From contig BFEA01000011.1 of assembly GCA_003427395.1 (NCBI GenBank), positions 6,410,856 to 6,446,588 on the forward strand: DNA of 35,733 nt, given 5' to 3'. Position 1 is the stretch's first letter, and every line of letters begins with the position of its first letter. The position numbers were made by a program, and so were the translations under genes. The notes under the pieces are model-generated. The model was not told the origin of the DNA. It was given only the letters and a program-made list of their open reading frames with translations, and ran no database searches. Positions 1 through 10,191 of the stretch are shown piece after piece. Origin of the DNA: Chara braunii (taxonomy: Eukaryota; Streptophyta; Charophyceae; Charales; Characeae).

Positions 1-243
1 TGTAGGATAGGCTGTAGAGTAGATAGGGCGCCTGGCGCCATTCACAAGAGAGAGCTACATTTGGGTTATGCTGTTGGTGTTGCCCTGGTGGGCATGGACA
101 TTGACTCACGATTCTTCTGTATCATTCTCAATGGGATGGTTACTCGGTTCCATGTGCTATCTGCTTTGGCTTTGAATACTTGGACTTCAGTGTGATTTTG
201 CATTCTGGATTTCTGTGCTTCGTCCATACTCATGTTCCTTGCA
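1..243 (+). mobile_element. Family-1 LTR fragment (3' end of LTR, window-truncated)
   Basis: The reverse complement of this segment aligns with the first ~250 bp (as written on the + strand) of the LTR at 23655-24720 and with 15376 onward. Shared blocks include the string beginning TGCAAGGAACATGAG and the block ending CGCCCTATCTACTCTACAGC. The LTR terminus is the CA at 242-243. This copy is oriented opposite to the other family-1 LTRs in the window. No primer-binding site follows it, so it is a solo LTR, a 3' LTR or a fragment. Homology was seen by eye. Confidence 0.75.
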
Positions 244-1325
244 CTTGTACAGACAGGGGAACTTTGGGAATTCTGGGGCGGCTTGGGACTTGGCGCAAAA
301 AAGTGTGAAATCCTTTCAGAATTATACTCATTCTTTGTAATTTTTCTGAACGGATGTATTATAATAATGTGACAAACCGTTTGTGGAGATAAACAAAAAG
401 GGGATGTTTGCAATAGGGCGGAGGAGCGGGTTGTCGGGGAAAGATTGAGTGAGTGGCTTTGGGAAGAAGAGGGAAAATCGAGGACACACCACTATCTTCC
501 CGCTCTGAGTTGTTTTGGTGGAATATGTGTGTCTGAGTCTCTGTACAGGTATACAAGGCAAGCATGTTTAAGGCGTTCAAGAAAACACTTGAAGAAGGCC
601 GATTCACATTCATCATTGGTATATATGGATTGCACTCTTACTTGTAGTTCGTTTCAGTTCTGTTGGTGTTGCGATCTTGGATTTGGCTTCATGTTTGCAT
701 TGTGTGAAGTTTTAATCTCGATTACGTTCTCCCTATCAATGTCATGACATAAAAAATGCTCACTAGACTAAGCTCTGGGCAAAGTATATTTTGCAGTCAA
801 GTCCTACTCAGATAATGTTGACCGTCAATGACCATTCGACGACCAGTTGCAAGGGTGATAAGACTGCCAGTCTGAGCTCAATTCAAGAACTGTAACAGAG
901 TTGGAGTTTGCTGCTTTGCGATCTTGGGTTGTTTGCCTTTCTACACCTTGGGTGTGCTGGGGTATTGCAAGCATTTCAAAATTGTCCGCATGGAAAAATC
1001 ATTCAAAATGCTTCAAGTACGATTTTCTGGCTGGAGAAGGGGTAGCGGCAGTGATTGTTTAACACATACATACTATTTGTTAGTCTCTTGGTTCCTCTGT
1101 GTCCACCATAATCACACTGCTTTATCATGTTTCCCTTAGTTTTCTCTCTGTTGACACGTCTAGTCACGCAGTTCAACATGTGCTAAATCGTCTGCCACTG
1201 CTTGATAGAAGTCTTTCCTTCGCGATTAGGGGGCTTAGTGTGTCCATGCTGCCTGTGTGTCTGCTGTGTCGCCTCATGATGACACACATTCATCTCGTCA
1301 CTCACGATTTCTTGATGGTGGCCTG
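244..1325. other. Non-coding stretch, no gene recognised
   Basis: Only short, low-complexity reading frames occur, with no recognisable domain. The only structure is an early copy of the string GCTTGATAGAAGTCTTTCC near 1200, which recurs in the tandem repeat that follows. Confidence 0.5.
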
Positions 1326-1436
1326 AACCTACATTCTGCAGAGTGCTTGATATTGCGTGAGGAGTCTTTCCTACATTCTGCAGAATGCTTGATAGAAGTC
1401 TTTCCTACATTCTGCAGAATGCTTGATATTGCATCC
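1326..1436. repeat. Short tandem repeat, about three units
   Basis: The string CTACATTCTGCAGA(A/G)TGCTTGATA occurs three times in ~110 bp, with linkers alternating between GAAGTCTTTC-like and TTGCGTGAGG-like sequence. The repeat lies inside the open frame 1257-1670, so it would encode repeats of Leu-His-Ser-Ala-Glu-Cys-Leu-Ile type if translated. Confidence 0.75.
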
Positions 1437-1670
1437 ATCCATAAATCTGATCCACCCATTTCTCACCCGCCTGACCTGCCCCTCTCTCATCCACCTAGCC
1501 CCGCTTGCTCCCCTTCCCCAAATGACAATGACTCGTCTTCTGATTACCTGATGGAGACCCCGACTGAAGATGATCTCTCTCCGGACTGCGTACTAGAGCC
1601 AATGGATTCAATACAGCCAGAGGAACCTGACAGAAATAGTCTCCGCCACGGGAATCAGATGATGTCATAG
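1437..1670 (+). other. Possible upstream exon: acidic, Pro/Ser-rich linker
   Basis: The frame 1257-1670 encodes a segment rich in Pro, Ser, Asp and Glu with repeated HPP motifs, typical of a disordered linker. A TAG closes it at 1668-1670. About 90 bp downstream is a good splice acceptor (pyrimidine-rich, ending CACAG at 1760) in front of the better-supported coding segment. GT at 1709-1710, reading GTATGT, could be the donor of a 52-nt intron, but that join brings an in-frame stop, so the exon structure is unresolved. I assign no function. Confidence 0.3.
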
Positions 1671-1760
1671 CGCTACAGTGAAGCCGCTGTGCTTTCTATG
1701 CCATTGATGTATGTCTCCTTGCTTACAATTGTAACACTTACATGGTTTCTGATTCCACAG

Positions 1761-2203
1761 GCATTATCCGCTGGATAGAAGAAGAGCACCGTGCCCTCTG
1801 CCCGGAGGATGACAGTACTGCACCTGGTGTGAACACAGAAGTCCTGTCTATGACATTTATGGGTAGGCGACTACAATTCCAGCCTGCTCCACAAAACCAT
1901 GTGCCAGGCATGGATCCGAATACTCGGGCATATATCTTACATCGTCCAGGTCATTTCAGTGCTCGTACATTTGCCGATAATTCATGGGCCCTATGGGACA
2001 ATGGCGGTAGGGTGCACACAGCGGGAAATGTAAACTCTTTGTATCACCAAGTGTTGGAGGATCACTCGGTCTGGTTCACCCATCAGAAACAGTATGTCGA
2101 TGAGCACTTGCAAGCACTGCACCCCCCGGAGAGCAATATGACGGATTCTACCACAAACAGTGAAGGAACCTCTACAGAGGATGGTGGCCGTGCCCTCCCA
2201 TTG
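1761..2203 (+). CDS. Papain-fold (Josephin/OTU-like) peptidase-like segment, partial
   Basis: The frame is open from 1742 to 2368. Coding character starts after the CACAG acceptor at 1760. Counting residues from the ATG at 1742, an Ile-Leu-His-Arg-Pro-Gly-His71-Phe-x-Ala-Arg motif is followed 15-16 residues later by Trp-Ala-Leu-Trp-Asp86-Asn87. This layout (a strand, His plus an aromatic, Arg, then W-x-L-(D/N)) is the catalytic His and Asp/Asn arrangement of Josephin and related ubiquitin peptidases. A catalytic Cys, expected upstream in another exon, is not visible. Residues 131-152 are a Ser/Thr/Asp/Glu-rich linker running into the first RING-like module. The family assignment rests on motif spacing only and could be coincidence. 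The segment may equally be an unrelated lineage-specific protein. Confidence 0.4.
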
Positions 2204-3176
2204 TGTCGTCTCACAGTTACAGTTCGGTTGGGATGTACATGGCATAGCCTCTGGTCCAAACACTATGAAGGTTGCTGGCAGCCTCTCCCACAAAAACTGC
2301 GATCCCTTGTCTTGTGCTCATCCCCCCCACCCTCTGATTACTTGCCCAGCATGCCGCTGTGGCCTTGATCTGCCATGCTTAAATAACTGCGCAAGTCAGC
2401 CTTCTATACTGATGACATGTCAGAACATGCCATGTGTCGTCAATGTTTCCATGAAGCTGTCATAGAAAGCATGTGTCTTTACTGCGTGGACCCCCCCCGG
2501 TGGCATCATCCGCTAGATCCTCTCCTAGCATGTCCCACATGCGCTGTTCGTCATACACCTACAGCAATCGCAGGCGGATCTCCATCTTCCTTGCCAGATG
2601 AACGACAGACACCGCAGCCTGATGAGGAAAATAGGCTTCCATATGAACCACCTGCGGAGTGATGTGCTGCTAGTTTATCACCAGGGCGAGCTGTTGTGGA
2701 CCAAATCCTGCATCAGCTGAACACCCTTGCTTTGGACCGATCCTCCCTGTCATCGTCTGCCCATAGAGAGAATAAATACTGAGGAAACCCAGGAAAGATG
2801 CTCCATGCCGCTTTGTGATGACCCGCCGGAGACTCAACTAGCATGTGGTTCGCATGGCTTGTGCCGTGAGGATTATGAAGGGATAGTCCATGTGAGTTTT
2901 TGCCTTCATACGTACGGCAACAGTCAGTATTGTACTCATGTACGGCACCCTGACATGTCATGTCCAATTTTTAGACGGGCTGGAACAGCGATGCCTCTAT
3001 AATTGTGGCCAGTGTGCCTCCGTGTTCCTATCATATAGGAGCCACGTAGTCTGTGACATCTGTCTGCGCTGTGCATTCGATGCAGCAACTGCGACTGCGA
3101 AAATTGGATGCGGTGCTTCAACAGTCCACACCCGAACTGGTCCTGTCCGGTCTGTTGGGGTGGCCACTTATCATAG
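2204..3176 (+). pseudogene. Four tandem RING-like zinc-binding modules, frame-broken
   Basis: Four Cys/His-rich modules follow one another: 2204-2354, 2376-2542, 2799-2972 and 2992-3155. Each begins with spaced cysteines, has a central C-x-x-H-x-x-C-x-x-C-like core and closes with HP followed by Cys-Pro-x-Cys. The ends read CPAC, CPTC, CPIF and CPVC. Module 2 is the best RING match (…EHAMCRQCF…CLYC…CPTC). Modules 1, 3 and 4 have lost individual ligands: Cys to Trp in 1, final Cys to Phe in 3, Cys to Tyr in 4. Frame changes occur within modules 1, 2 and 4 and between modules, and one lies near a run of seven Cs at 2322-2328. The last module ends at TAG 3174-3176. RING domains usually recruit E2 enzymes for ubiquitin transfer. 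The locus is either a decayed gene, a gene with small introns, or a good gene with assembly indels. Confidence 0.5.
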
Positions 3177-3455
3177 GCATAGCTGCTCCTCGACTCAAAA
3201 TCTTATGCAACCCAAACACTAACTGACCTCATGTGCCATTCTAGATTAGTCTGTTCTAGCGGTGAGTACTTAGAATTCTGCGAATTGTAATATACCTCTC
3301 CCCTGCCCTTTGCATGTCATACTCTATCCTACCCTTCACATATATTTCTCTCCTGCACTTTGCACTCCACGTCCCCTTACCCCACACTCCTATAGAACTC
3401 CACCTTCTGTCCCTTTCCCTCTACCTTCCCCTTATGTGCTCCTAGTAAATACGTA
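3177..3455. other. Pyrimidine-rich non-coding stretch
   Basis: From about 3290 to 3440 the + strand is strongly C/T-rich with scattered A. No frame of note is present. It may be the 3' flank of the preceding locus, but no clear polyadenylation signal decides this. Confidence 0.4.
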
Positions 3456-3708
3456 CGAATGAGCGTCGTTAAGAGAACAGACAAAGTATAAGCCGAAGAT
3501 CTGAAATGAAATGAACAGGAGTATGAAGACAAACGACAGACGAATGAGCGCCATTAAGAGAACAGACAAAGTATAAGCTGAAGATCTGAAATGAAATGAA
3601 CAGGAGTATGAAGACAAACGACAAACACAAAGACTAAGTATAAGCTGAAGATCTGAGGCGAAATGAACAGGAGTATGAAGATCTGCAGTGAAATGCACAG
3701 GAGCATAC
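3456..3708. repeat. 85-bp tandem repeat, about three copies
   Basis: The units start at 3456 and 3541 with CGAATGAGCG and continue through AAGAGAACAGACAAAGTATAAGC and GATCTGAAATGAAATGAACAGGAGTATGAAGAC. The third unit (3626-3708) is partial and diverged, with further internal copies of the AGATCTG…GAACAGGAGTATGAAGA core. The first two units differ at only a few positions. Confidence 0.9.
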
Positions 3709-3912
3709 CTTCCCCTTTACTCTGCCTCCTGTTGTAACGTGCGAGTGGGGTTAAGGCACACGGGGATGTGGGCAGCTGCCGCTAAACCACCATCAACGTA
3801 GGCAGCCTTGTACGTGCGAGGCTAAAGAGGTGAAATTCTTTACTGGTTGAGCTGGCTCAACTCAAGTCTACTCATCTGCGTGGAATAGAGGCTGTTGTGG
3901 TGCTAATTTTCA

Positions 3913-3957
<45 letters not shown>

Positions 3958-5334
3958 ATAAACTGACAATTCCTGACCAGATGGTGTAATGTGGGGCCGA
4001 GGATAAAGCTGTGGTTGGTTGTTCTGTTGAGCAAAGCTACCTGTTTCTGATAGTTAGTCTGGCTCGCCGTGGTAACCAAAGGAAGGAAACGAAAACTCAA
4101 GAAACAGGAAGGTTGTTGCATGTGTTTGAGTGATTCTGTATGTTCTTTGCTCAACTGATTGTATGGCGGTAATGTGGCGTCGGATCTCTTGTGGTGATGG
4201 ATTCTATTCTCCCAATCAAATGATGTGTGGATATTTGACAGATTCTCTTGTACTGTACTTTTCACCCTTCTGGGCGCTGGTGGCATTGCTGTACTTCTCA
4301 GGGTACTCCAGATTGCTTTTGTATGACTTGCACATCTTTTCTGTTTTTTTCTTTCTCTCATGACTAGTTCAAAGCTTTTGTTTTTCACTCTTGTTCTCTT
4401 TGCACTGCGGTTGGCAGTGTGAAGGCCTACTCTTGTCAATCAAAAAGAACGAACCAAAAGAAGGAAAGCCCTGGAATCCAACAACTCGCATGGTTTTGTG
4501 TATGTAGTTTTTGTCAGTGGCCTTATATGGTACTGCGAGGAATCTTATTCTCCCTTCTTTGGTCTGGTTGGGCAGTGCTTCTTTCCTGCTCCCCCTGAGA
4601 TTATTGGTGGCCATCTTGGGAACAGGTGTCATTCTTTTTCCTTGCAATATGGATTCAGTTTGTGTGTGGGATATTTGCGAGGTGATGCGTGCTATTTAGT
4701 CTGTTGGGTTTGTGGTGGTTCATTCTCTTGTTTGTTTTCTCCCACTTTCGGTGATGTGTTTGCCTCTACAAAATTCTGCAAGGCTCTTCTGGCCCATGCC
4801 ATCCTGGCATTTTCCTCCTTCGCCTCACCTTCTTTTCTTCTCTTGTTTGGAGTTTTCTTGAGATTGACATGGCTATATTTGCTTGTTGCTGTATCATTTG
4901 CAATTTATTGTTTAAGAAGTCTAGGGCCGTCATTTCAGCGGTCCTAATTGTGAACTCACCAGTTCTTGGGATTCCTCACCGTTGCTATCCGGCCGTTCTT
5001 TTGCTCGTGACAATCCATTATATTAGTGGATGATCGCAATGTACTTGTGGCTGATTTTTCACAATACTGGGCGGCAGCAAAGGTATTTTCACACTGCAGC
5101 TCTGTTTGATTTTGCCTATTCTCTCCTCTTTTTGTGCTTCGTTTTCTTGAATCAGCTCTGGCTTGAATCTGTGGGCCATAATAAACCCTGCCAGCTCTAA
5201 CCCTAGCAGATCCCCTCATCAACTCCCTGCGAACTTGACGTCTCTCTCACTGTTCCCTTCTCTCGTCCCTATCCCCAGTCTTACTTCCCCTCCCTTGCTT
5301 CCTCCTCCCCCCCCCCTCCTTCCCTGTTCCCTGC
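3709..5334. other. Non-coding stretch, no gene recognised
   Basis: The stretch is T/G-rich in 4100-4950 and C-rich near 5225-5340. The longest frame (4498-4947, +) is hydrophobic and looks like composition, with no domain. A GA microsatellite lies at its start and is listed separately. Confidence 0.5.
3918..3953. repeat. (GA)n microsatellite
   Basis: An uninterrupted run of GA dinucleotides of about 36 bp. Confidence 0.95.
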
Positions 5335-5566
5335 CTCCGCAATTCTGACAAAAGTATTTTAGAAAACTTTGATTCCTGTCTGCATCCCTTCGGTTTTTCC
5401 TTGTTTACATTGCATCTGTGCAGCAGTGGATCTCTACAATGTCACACTGGCTCCTCAATTCTGACAAAAGGATTTTAGAAAACTTTGATTCCTGTCTGCA
5501 TCCCTTCGGTTTTTCCTTGTTTTCATTGCATCTGTGCAGCAGTGGATCTCTACAATGTCACACTGC
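5335..5566. repeat. 116-bp direct tandem duplication
   Basis: Copy 1 (5335-5450) and copy 2 (5451-5566) both start CTCC(G/T)CAATTCTGAC and run to GTGGATCTCTACAATGTCACACTG. They differ at only a few bases, which indicates a recent duplication. Confidence 0.92.
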
Positions 5567-8150
5567 TAAGATACCACGTGTTGCAAGCAGTTTTACTCAT
5601 GGTGCCAGCTTGAGTGTAGGAGTTATCATCTGACCGTCCTTTATTAGGCAGCACTACATTTGGGATCATTCCGTTCTTCTGTAGCTCCGGTGCCGTGTTC
5701 GTACTCTAGAGCACGAGTTACAGAGATAACTGTTGCCCACTGACTTTGTATTTGCCTCACAATTAGGGGTGTTCATTGCTGCTGTAAAGCCATTAGTCAT
5801 TCCAATTTAGTTTTGGGCCTTTCAACTTTTTGCCAGGCTTGTTCTGATGAATGAAAGTATCTCTGAATCACCTGGGGCTGGTCAATTTGATGATGATACC
5901 TCATGCGCTGGTTTTCCTTTTCAAAGTATGTGCATGCGTGTATGTGCATCAGTATGGGTTCTTTTGTGTGTGAACATGATTGTGTGTGTGTGTGTGTGTG
6001 TGTGCGCGGGTGCATCATGTTTGAGGTGAGGGAGATGAGCATTCAGAGGTTGGGGTACCAAGGGGATTGTGGTTGAGAGGATGGTAGTTGATGTGCTGCA
6101 GGTTCTGTATAGCATGGTGGCATGTTTTATAGTTGGGTTCTTATGTTTGTACTTTTAGGTGGTGCATACAAAGTGAAGCCTTTCTTGAACATGGTATCAA
6201 TGAATGGAATAGTGGCTCTGTTGCAGCTGTGTTGTTGAGAAAGTTTCTGGAAAGAATGATATGAATCTGTGAACTTCAATGATTGACTGTTTTCTATGGC
6301 CGTCTAACAAGAAGCACAAAGCTTGGGTGTGAACTTGAGAGTGCACCTGGGTTTGAAGCATCAGGCAGTATCATCGCTATAGAACAACAAGAAGGCTAAT
6401 GACCACTTTAAACTTGGATGCTGAAAGCAGCAGTGCATGTTCACCACTGGAACTGGCCTGGAGCGACTGTTATGGTGACCTTGGATGATCAAGCCTTCTC
6501 TGGAATCTGTCTACCTTCTTCATCGGAATAAATGTACGGTCATGATAGTGGTATCTGGACTGAAATGCAGCCCAAATTCAGCTATAATGACCGCACGTTT
6601 TATCGGGTGAAGAAGGTAGTAGGCTAATGGAAACAAGGTTAATTACTGTGTTAAACTGAATGATGATTGTCAATCTTCAGCATGGGAACCACCCAATATG
6701 TGTTCAAGATGTTTGTGCTGTGTGAACTTGCACGATGGCGAATGTTTACCCCACCAGATCGTGGGTTATGAACCTCAATGTAGAATTATGTGCTAGTAGA
6801 GTTTGAGAGTGTGGCTATACGGGTGGACTTACCAATGATGAGAAAGCGTGAATTGGTTTAGTAGTCCGTTTCTTTTTTAAGTTTGAAGCCTACATGGCAT
6901 ACAGTGATTGAGAGAGTCTTGAAGAGTTCTTTTGGCATCCTTCTCACCAGTAGCTTGTGTGGCTTTTCCGTGTGATCTTGTTCTGTGGTACTGTGGGGGA
7001 CAACGGCTCTTCGAGACGGCTGATGATTTTTGCGATTCAACACTGTGGTGGGTATTTTTATCATTTCCCTTGGGAGCTACTGTCTGTCTGCTCTTTCTCA
7101 ACTCTTGTTGTTCTATTGCCGGTGACCTCTACCCCTTGGTTCTTGTCACTTGTTAATTCATGTCTCGTTTTGTTACTGGGTGATCGTCCTTTCAGAGGTC
7201 GGGATATGAAGTGTATGTCCTGGACGCAACATTCAAAGACCCAATTGTAAGTAGTGAGTGACCTTGTTGGAAGTGAAGCTCAGAGCATAGCATACCTAGG
7301 CTGTTGTGAGTATTGGTTGATTTGCATGGTTATGTGGATGGGAAATTGTTTCGTGATTGTAGGTTACCAGCTTCTTCCTTGCTGCCAAACTGTAGGGAAA
7401 GAGGACAGTGTATCATGGGGCGACCCCAGTTATGGAGGTTCTTTTTTAGACAAATCACAAGCACTGAAGCATGGGTGGCCTTTTTCTGGAAGGAGGTACA
7501 GAAACAAACCTTCTGCACAATGTGCATGGTTGTTCATGGATGGGCGGGTTTCGCAAGACATTCCTGTGTTACACAGGTCGTAGGATGTGAACGGACTTCT
7601 AGATGGTTATATACAGGGACAACAGAGACTTGATCCACTTATGTGATTTGATACAATAGGACTGCGAGGAATCTGGGAGAGAGGACAAAGATAGAATGAA
7701 CTCGTCATAGCAAGATTGAAACAGCACTTTTGAACCTCTTGTAACTCGGGGATGAATTGTAGTGAACTCAAGATGAGTTAACAACACTGATCTGTGCTAT
7801 GTTTGCAGCTCACTGAGGCGGTGGGCAATGTGTGAATCCCCAATGTGTGTGCAACGCCACGCACCATGCACCTTGATCCACGATGTGCTATGTGCCGTGC
7901 GCAGCATGAGCCTGGGGTGCGCCACACGCCGGGGCGCTGACTGGTGTGCCACCCACTTTCCCCTGTGCTGGTGGTGCACTATGCTCTTAATTTTTTTTTT
8001 TTAATGTATGTTGTAGGTTGCACATGGGCTTTCGGGGATTTCGGCAGCTCCCTACCCTGTGCCTCTTGAATGAATTCGTTGTAGAAAAGCTTCAGAAAAC
8101 GAAAAATGAGCAATTAAGCTTTGAACTTCAAAGTTCAAAGTTCAAAATGA
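5567..8150. other. Non-coding stretch, no gene recognised
   Basis: There is no frame with a recognisable domain on either strand. It contains a (TG)n run at about 5979-6004, an oligo-T tract near 7989-8002, and a self-complementary stretch at 8119-8147 built from TTTGAACTT and its complement. Confidence 0.45.
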
Positions 8151-8560
8151 AGTCCCTCCAGCATGCTTCCCGTCATCGTCATTATCAATGATAGTGAGCA
8201 CCGCATGTCTTGTCCGTTTGGGCTCTACCACTTCGGCTGCTGCCTTGGCAGGCAGCATTCTCTGCAGCCTTGTCGGCTTTAAGCGCTGCATCATCTGCCT
8301 TTGCAGGATGCCCCCTTCTCCCCTTCTACGGTGTCTCATCACCTCCCTCTTCACCTTCCACAGTGTCTCCACATCTCCATTTGCCTTCTACCTGTAGAAG
8401 CACCTCACTGCCGTCCACCCTTTCCTCCAGTCACTGTCCTCACGCTCTTCGACGCCTCCTTCCCGCTGTGTACCCAGGCCCTTCATGTACAGTAGTGCTG
8501 GTTCAGGCTGAGTGACACCCAATCTCCTGTGCAGCTCTCAGTCTCCATGTCTCCCGGGCG

Positions 8561-9288
8561 TCATGCATTTGTGTCAATCTTGCTCCTGAGGATCAAGAAG
8601 AGTAATGTGCTCCATGTCATCGCCCTAATCATCTGCTTTTCATCATTGCATAACCATGCTCTCAACAACAGTTCTCCTCCTGCCCCATCAGCAGTTTCGT
8701 CATCAGTGAGCTTGTCAACATCGTCGTCCTCGATTTGCTGCACCGATTTGTTCCAATATTCTGATCTCTGCCTGCAATGGAATATCCTCGTCTCATAGGA
8801 TGTGCATAACTCCTCACTGGTGCGTTTGTTCCTTCGGAACAGGTGGATGTTCCAGTTGTTGTAAACTACCTTCTGTAGTCTCTCTGACAACATCTCTGGG
8901 CCTTCTACCAAGGATGAGCCTGTGGAAGCTCCAATTTTGCCCGCATGCTGCGCAGGAGCTTGCTTGGGGAACTGGATTGCCTGCAGCACGAGGAATTTCT
9001 ACCTGAATTCCCCATCACAATGTATGTGTCTGATCGCGCCCCTGTTTCTTGATGTTGGACACCGAGAAACCTCTTGCATGTGCACCCATTGTTACACCTG
9101 GAAGCGAACTTCTTTGAGGTTATCTCGCGGTGCCCACCAGTATAGCCGGATGTTGAACCTCGCATGAACCTCATGGTCACGTTGACGTCCCAAGTCTGGT
9201 ATTCCTGGTGAAGGAAGCCGGCTGCACAATGCAGCTCGCTCCATGAACACCAACCGGTCCGTCGAAATGCACTCCACGTCAGCGTTTT
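8561..9288 (-). pseudogene. hAT transposase C-terminal remnant (hATC dimerisation domain)
   Basis: Read on the minus strand, the upstream exon carries the motif LYWWAPRDNLKEVRFQ. A 117-nt GT…AG gap at 9097-8981 then removes an in-frame stop and joins to AIQFPKQAPAQHAG. Next comes SLVEGPEMLSERLQKVVYNN, followed by WNIHLFRRNKRT. This matches the order in hAT transposases: a Trp-Trp segment, a short helix, then the C-terminal dimerisation region (R-L-x-K-L-V-Y-x-x-x-N-x-R-L). An acidic tail rich in Asp and Glu follows, to a stop at 8561. The classical Cys-Glu-Arg-x-Trp motif is degraded (HAGKIGAS). Both exons share a frame because the intron length is a multiple of three. The element is interrupted upstream by the solo LTR at 9289-11413. 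Family membership was judged from motifs only. Confidence 0.6.
8981..9097 (-). other. Predicted spliceosomal intron in the hAT remnant
   Basis: On the minus strand the sequence reads CCAG|GTGTAAC … GTGCTGCAG|GCAATC. Removal of 117 nt gives a continuous Arg-Phe-Gln-Ala-Ile-Gln junction, which is the expected hAT-like continuation, and it skips in-frame stops. The frame is preserved. Confidence 0.5.
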
Positions 9289-10183
9289 TGTTACATGCCC
9301 AGTTGGGCGATGTATGTAAATAGCCAAGGATCCGCAATGTGATGAAAAGGACTGAATGGACAATGCAGTGCTTGTGGAATCTCAACAAACAATGTACATC
9401 CTGATACATACAAAATGGCGCCTTGTGGCGCAGCGGAAGACTTAGATATAAGCCCTGACCTGAGCGGGACTGACTTCTCTCACGAAGTGCAAGACAGCGC
9501 AGCAGAATGCTAGAATACCAATGACTAGCCCAATCAATGTCGCAATACAGACCAAACATACATCATCCTCATCACAAGCTGTGAAGGGGGGCCTGGCGCT
9601 ACACACAGGAAGAATGCGCCAGGTCCAGACCATACACAGAAGAAGAGGAGGGAATCAGACGGAGAAGAAGGGGGAAGATGGGAATGTCGTCAAATGTCTG
9701 AAGTCCAATGTCGAGTCTGGATCCAAATGTCACCAAGCCCGCTCTCGCATACTCTGCTGATGCAGTGAAGTCAGATAGCGAGAGGGTGAGAGGGAGATGG
9801 TGGACTGAGAAGAGGAAGAAGACGAACTCTCTCTCTCTCTCTCATGTGACAGGTACTAACCTGTGAAGATGGCGCCATGCTGCAGGTACCTCGAAGGCGA
9901 AGCTGGAGCTATGGCGCTGCAGGTAAGTCTCCCTGGCCTCCGCCCAATCTCTCTCTCTCTCTCTAGTACTACTCTAGCTCTGAATGACCCCCAGTGCTGA
10001 AGACTACTGTTAACGCTACTAGCGCCCAGCGCTGAAGACTACTGCTAGTGCTACTACTACTCCTGCAGCGCTCCTCCAGAGTGCTGCTGCCGAATCCTGA
10101 AGGCTACCTCCTGCCTCCTGAACTGCACGTGAAGTGCCTGGGAAGTACCTAGGAACTACCTGCAACCTGCAGGGCGGGCCAGT

Positions 10184-10191
10184 CTTATATA
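10184..10191 (-). promoter_or_regulatory. TATA box of the family-2 LTR
   Basis: The minus strand reads TATATAAG, flanked by GGGCCAG and CTGGCCC on the two sides. The second LTR copy has a TATA-like CATATAG at the equivalent place (about 35040-35047), also bordered by GGCC-type arms. Conservation of the site in two copies supports it as the retroelement promoter. Confidence 0.55.

Noticed and set aside
3456-3708. 85-bp repeats considered as a CRISPR-like array
   Set aside because: The units are directly adjacent without unique spacers, in eukaryotic DNA; this is an ordinary tandem repeat.
3824-3840. 15-nt string AGAGGTGAAATTCTT, also present in 18S rRNA
   Set aside because: The flanking bases do not match rRNA on either side, so this is chance or an unusable scrap.
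4498-4947. 149-codon hydrophobic frame as a membrane protein gene
   Set aside because: It lies in T/G-rich DNA where hydrophobic residues are expected, and shows no family motif, splice structure or neighbour support.
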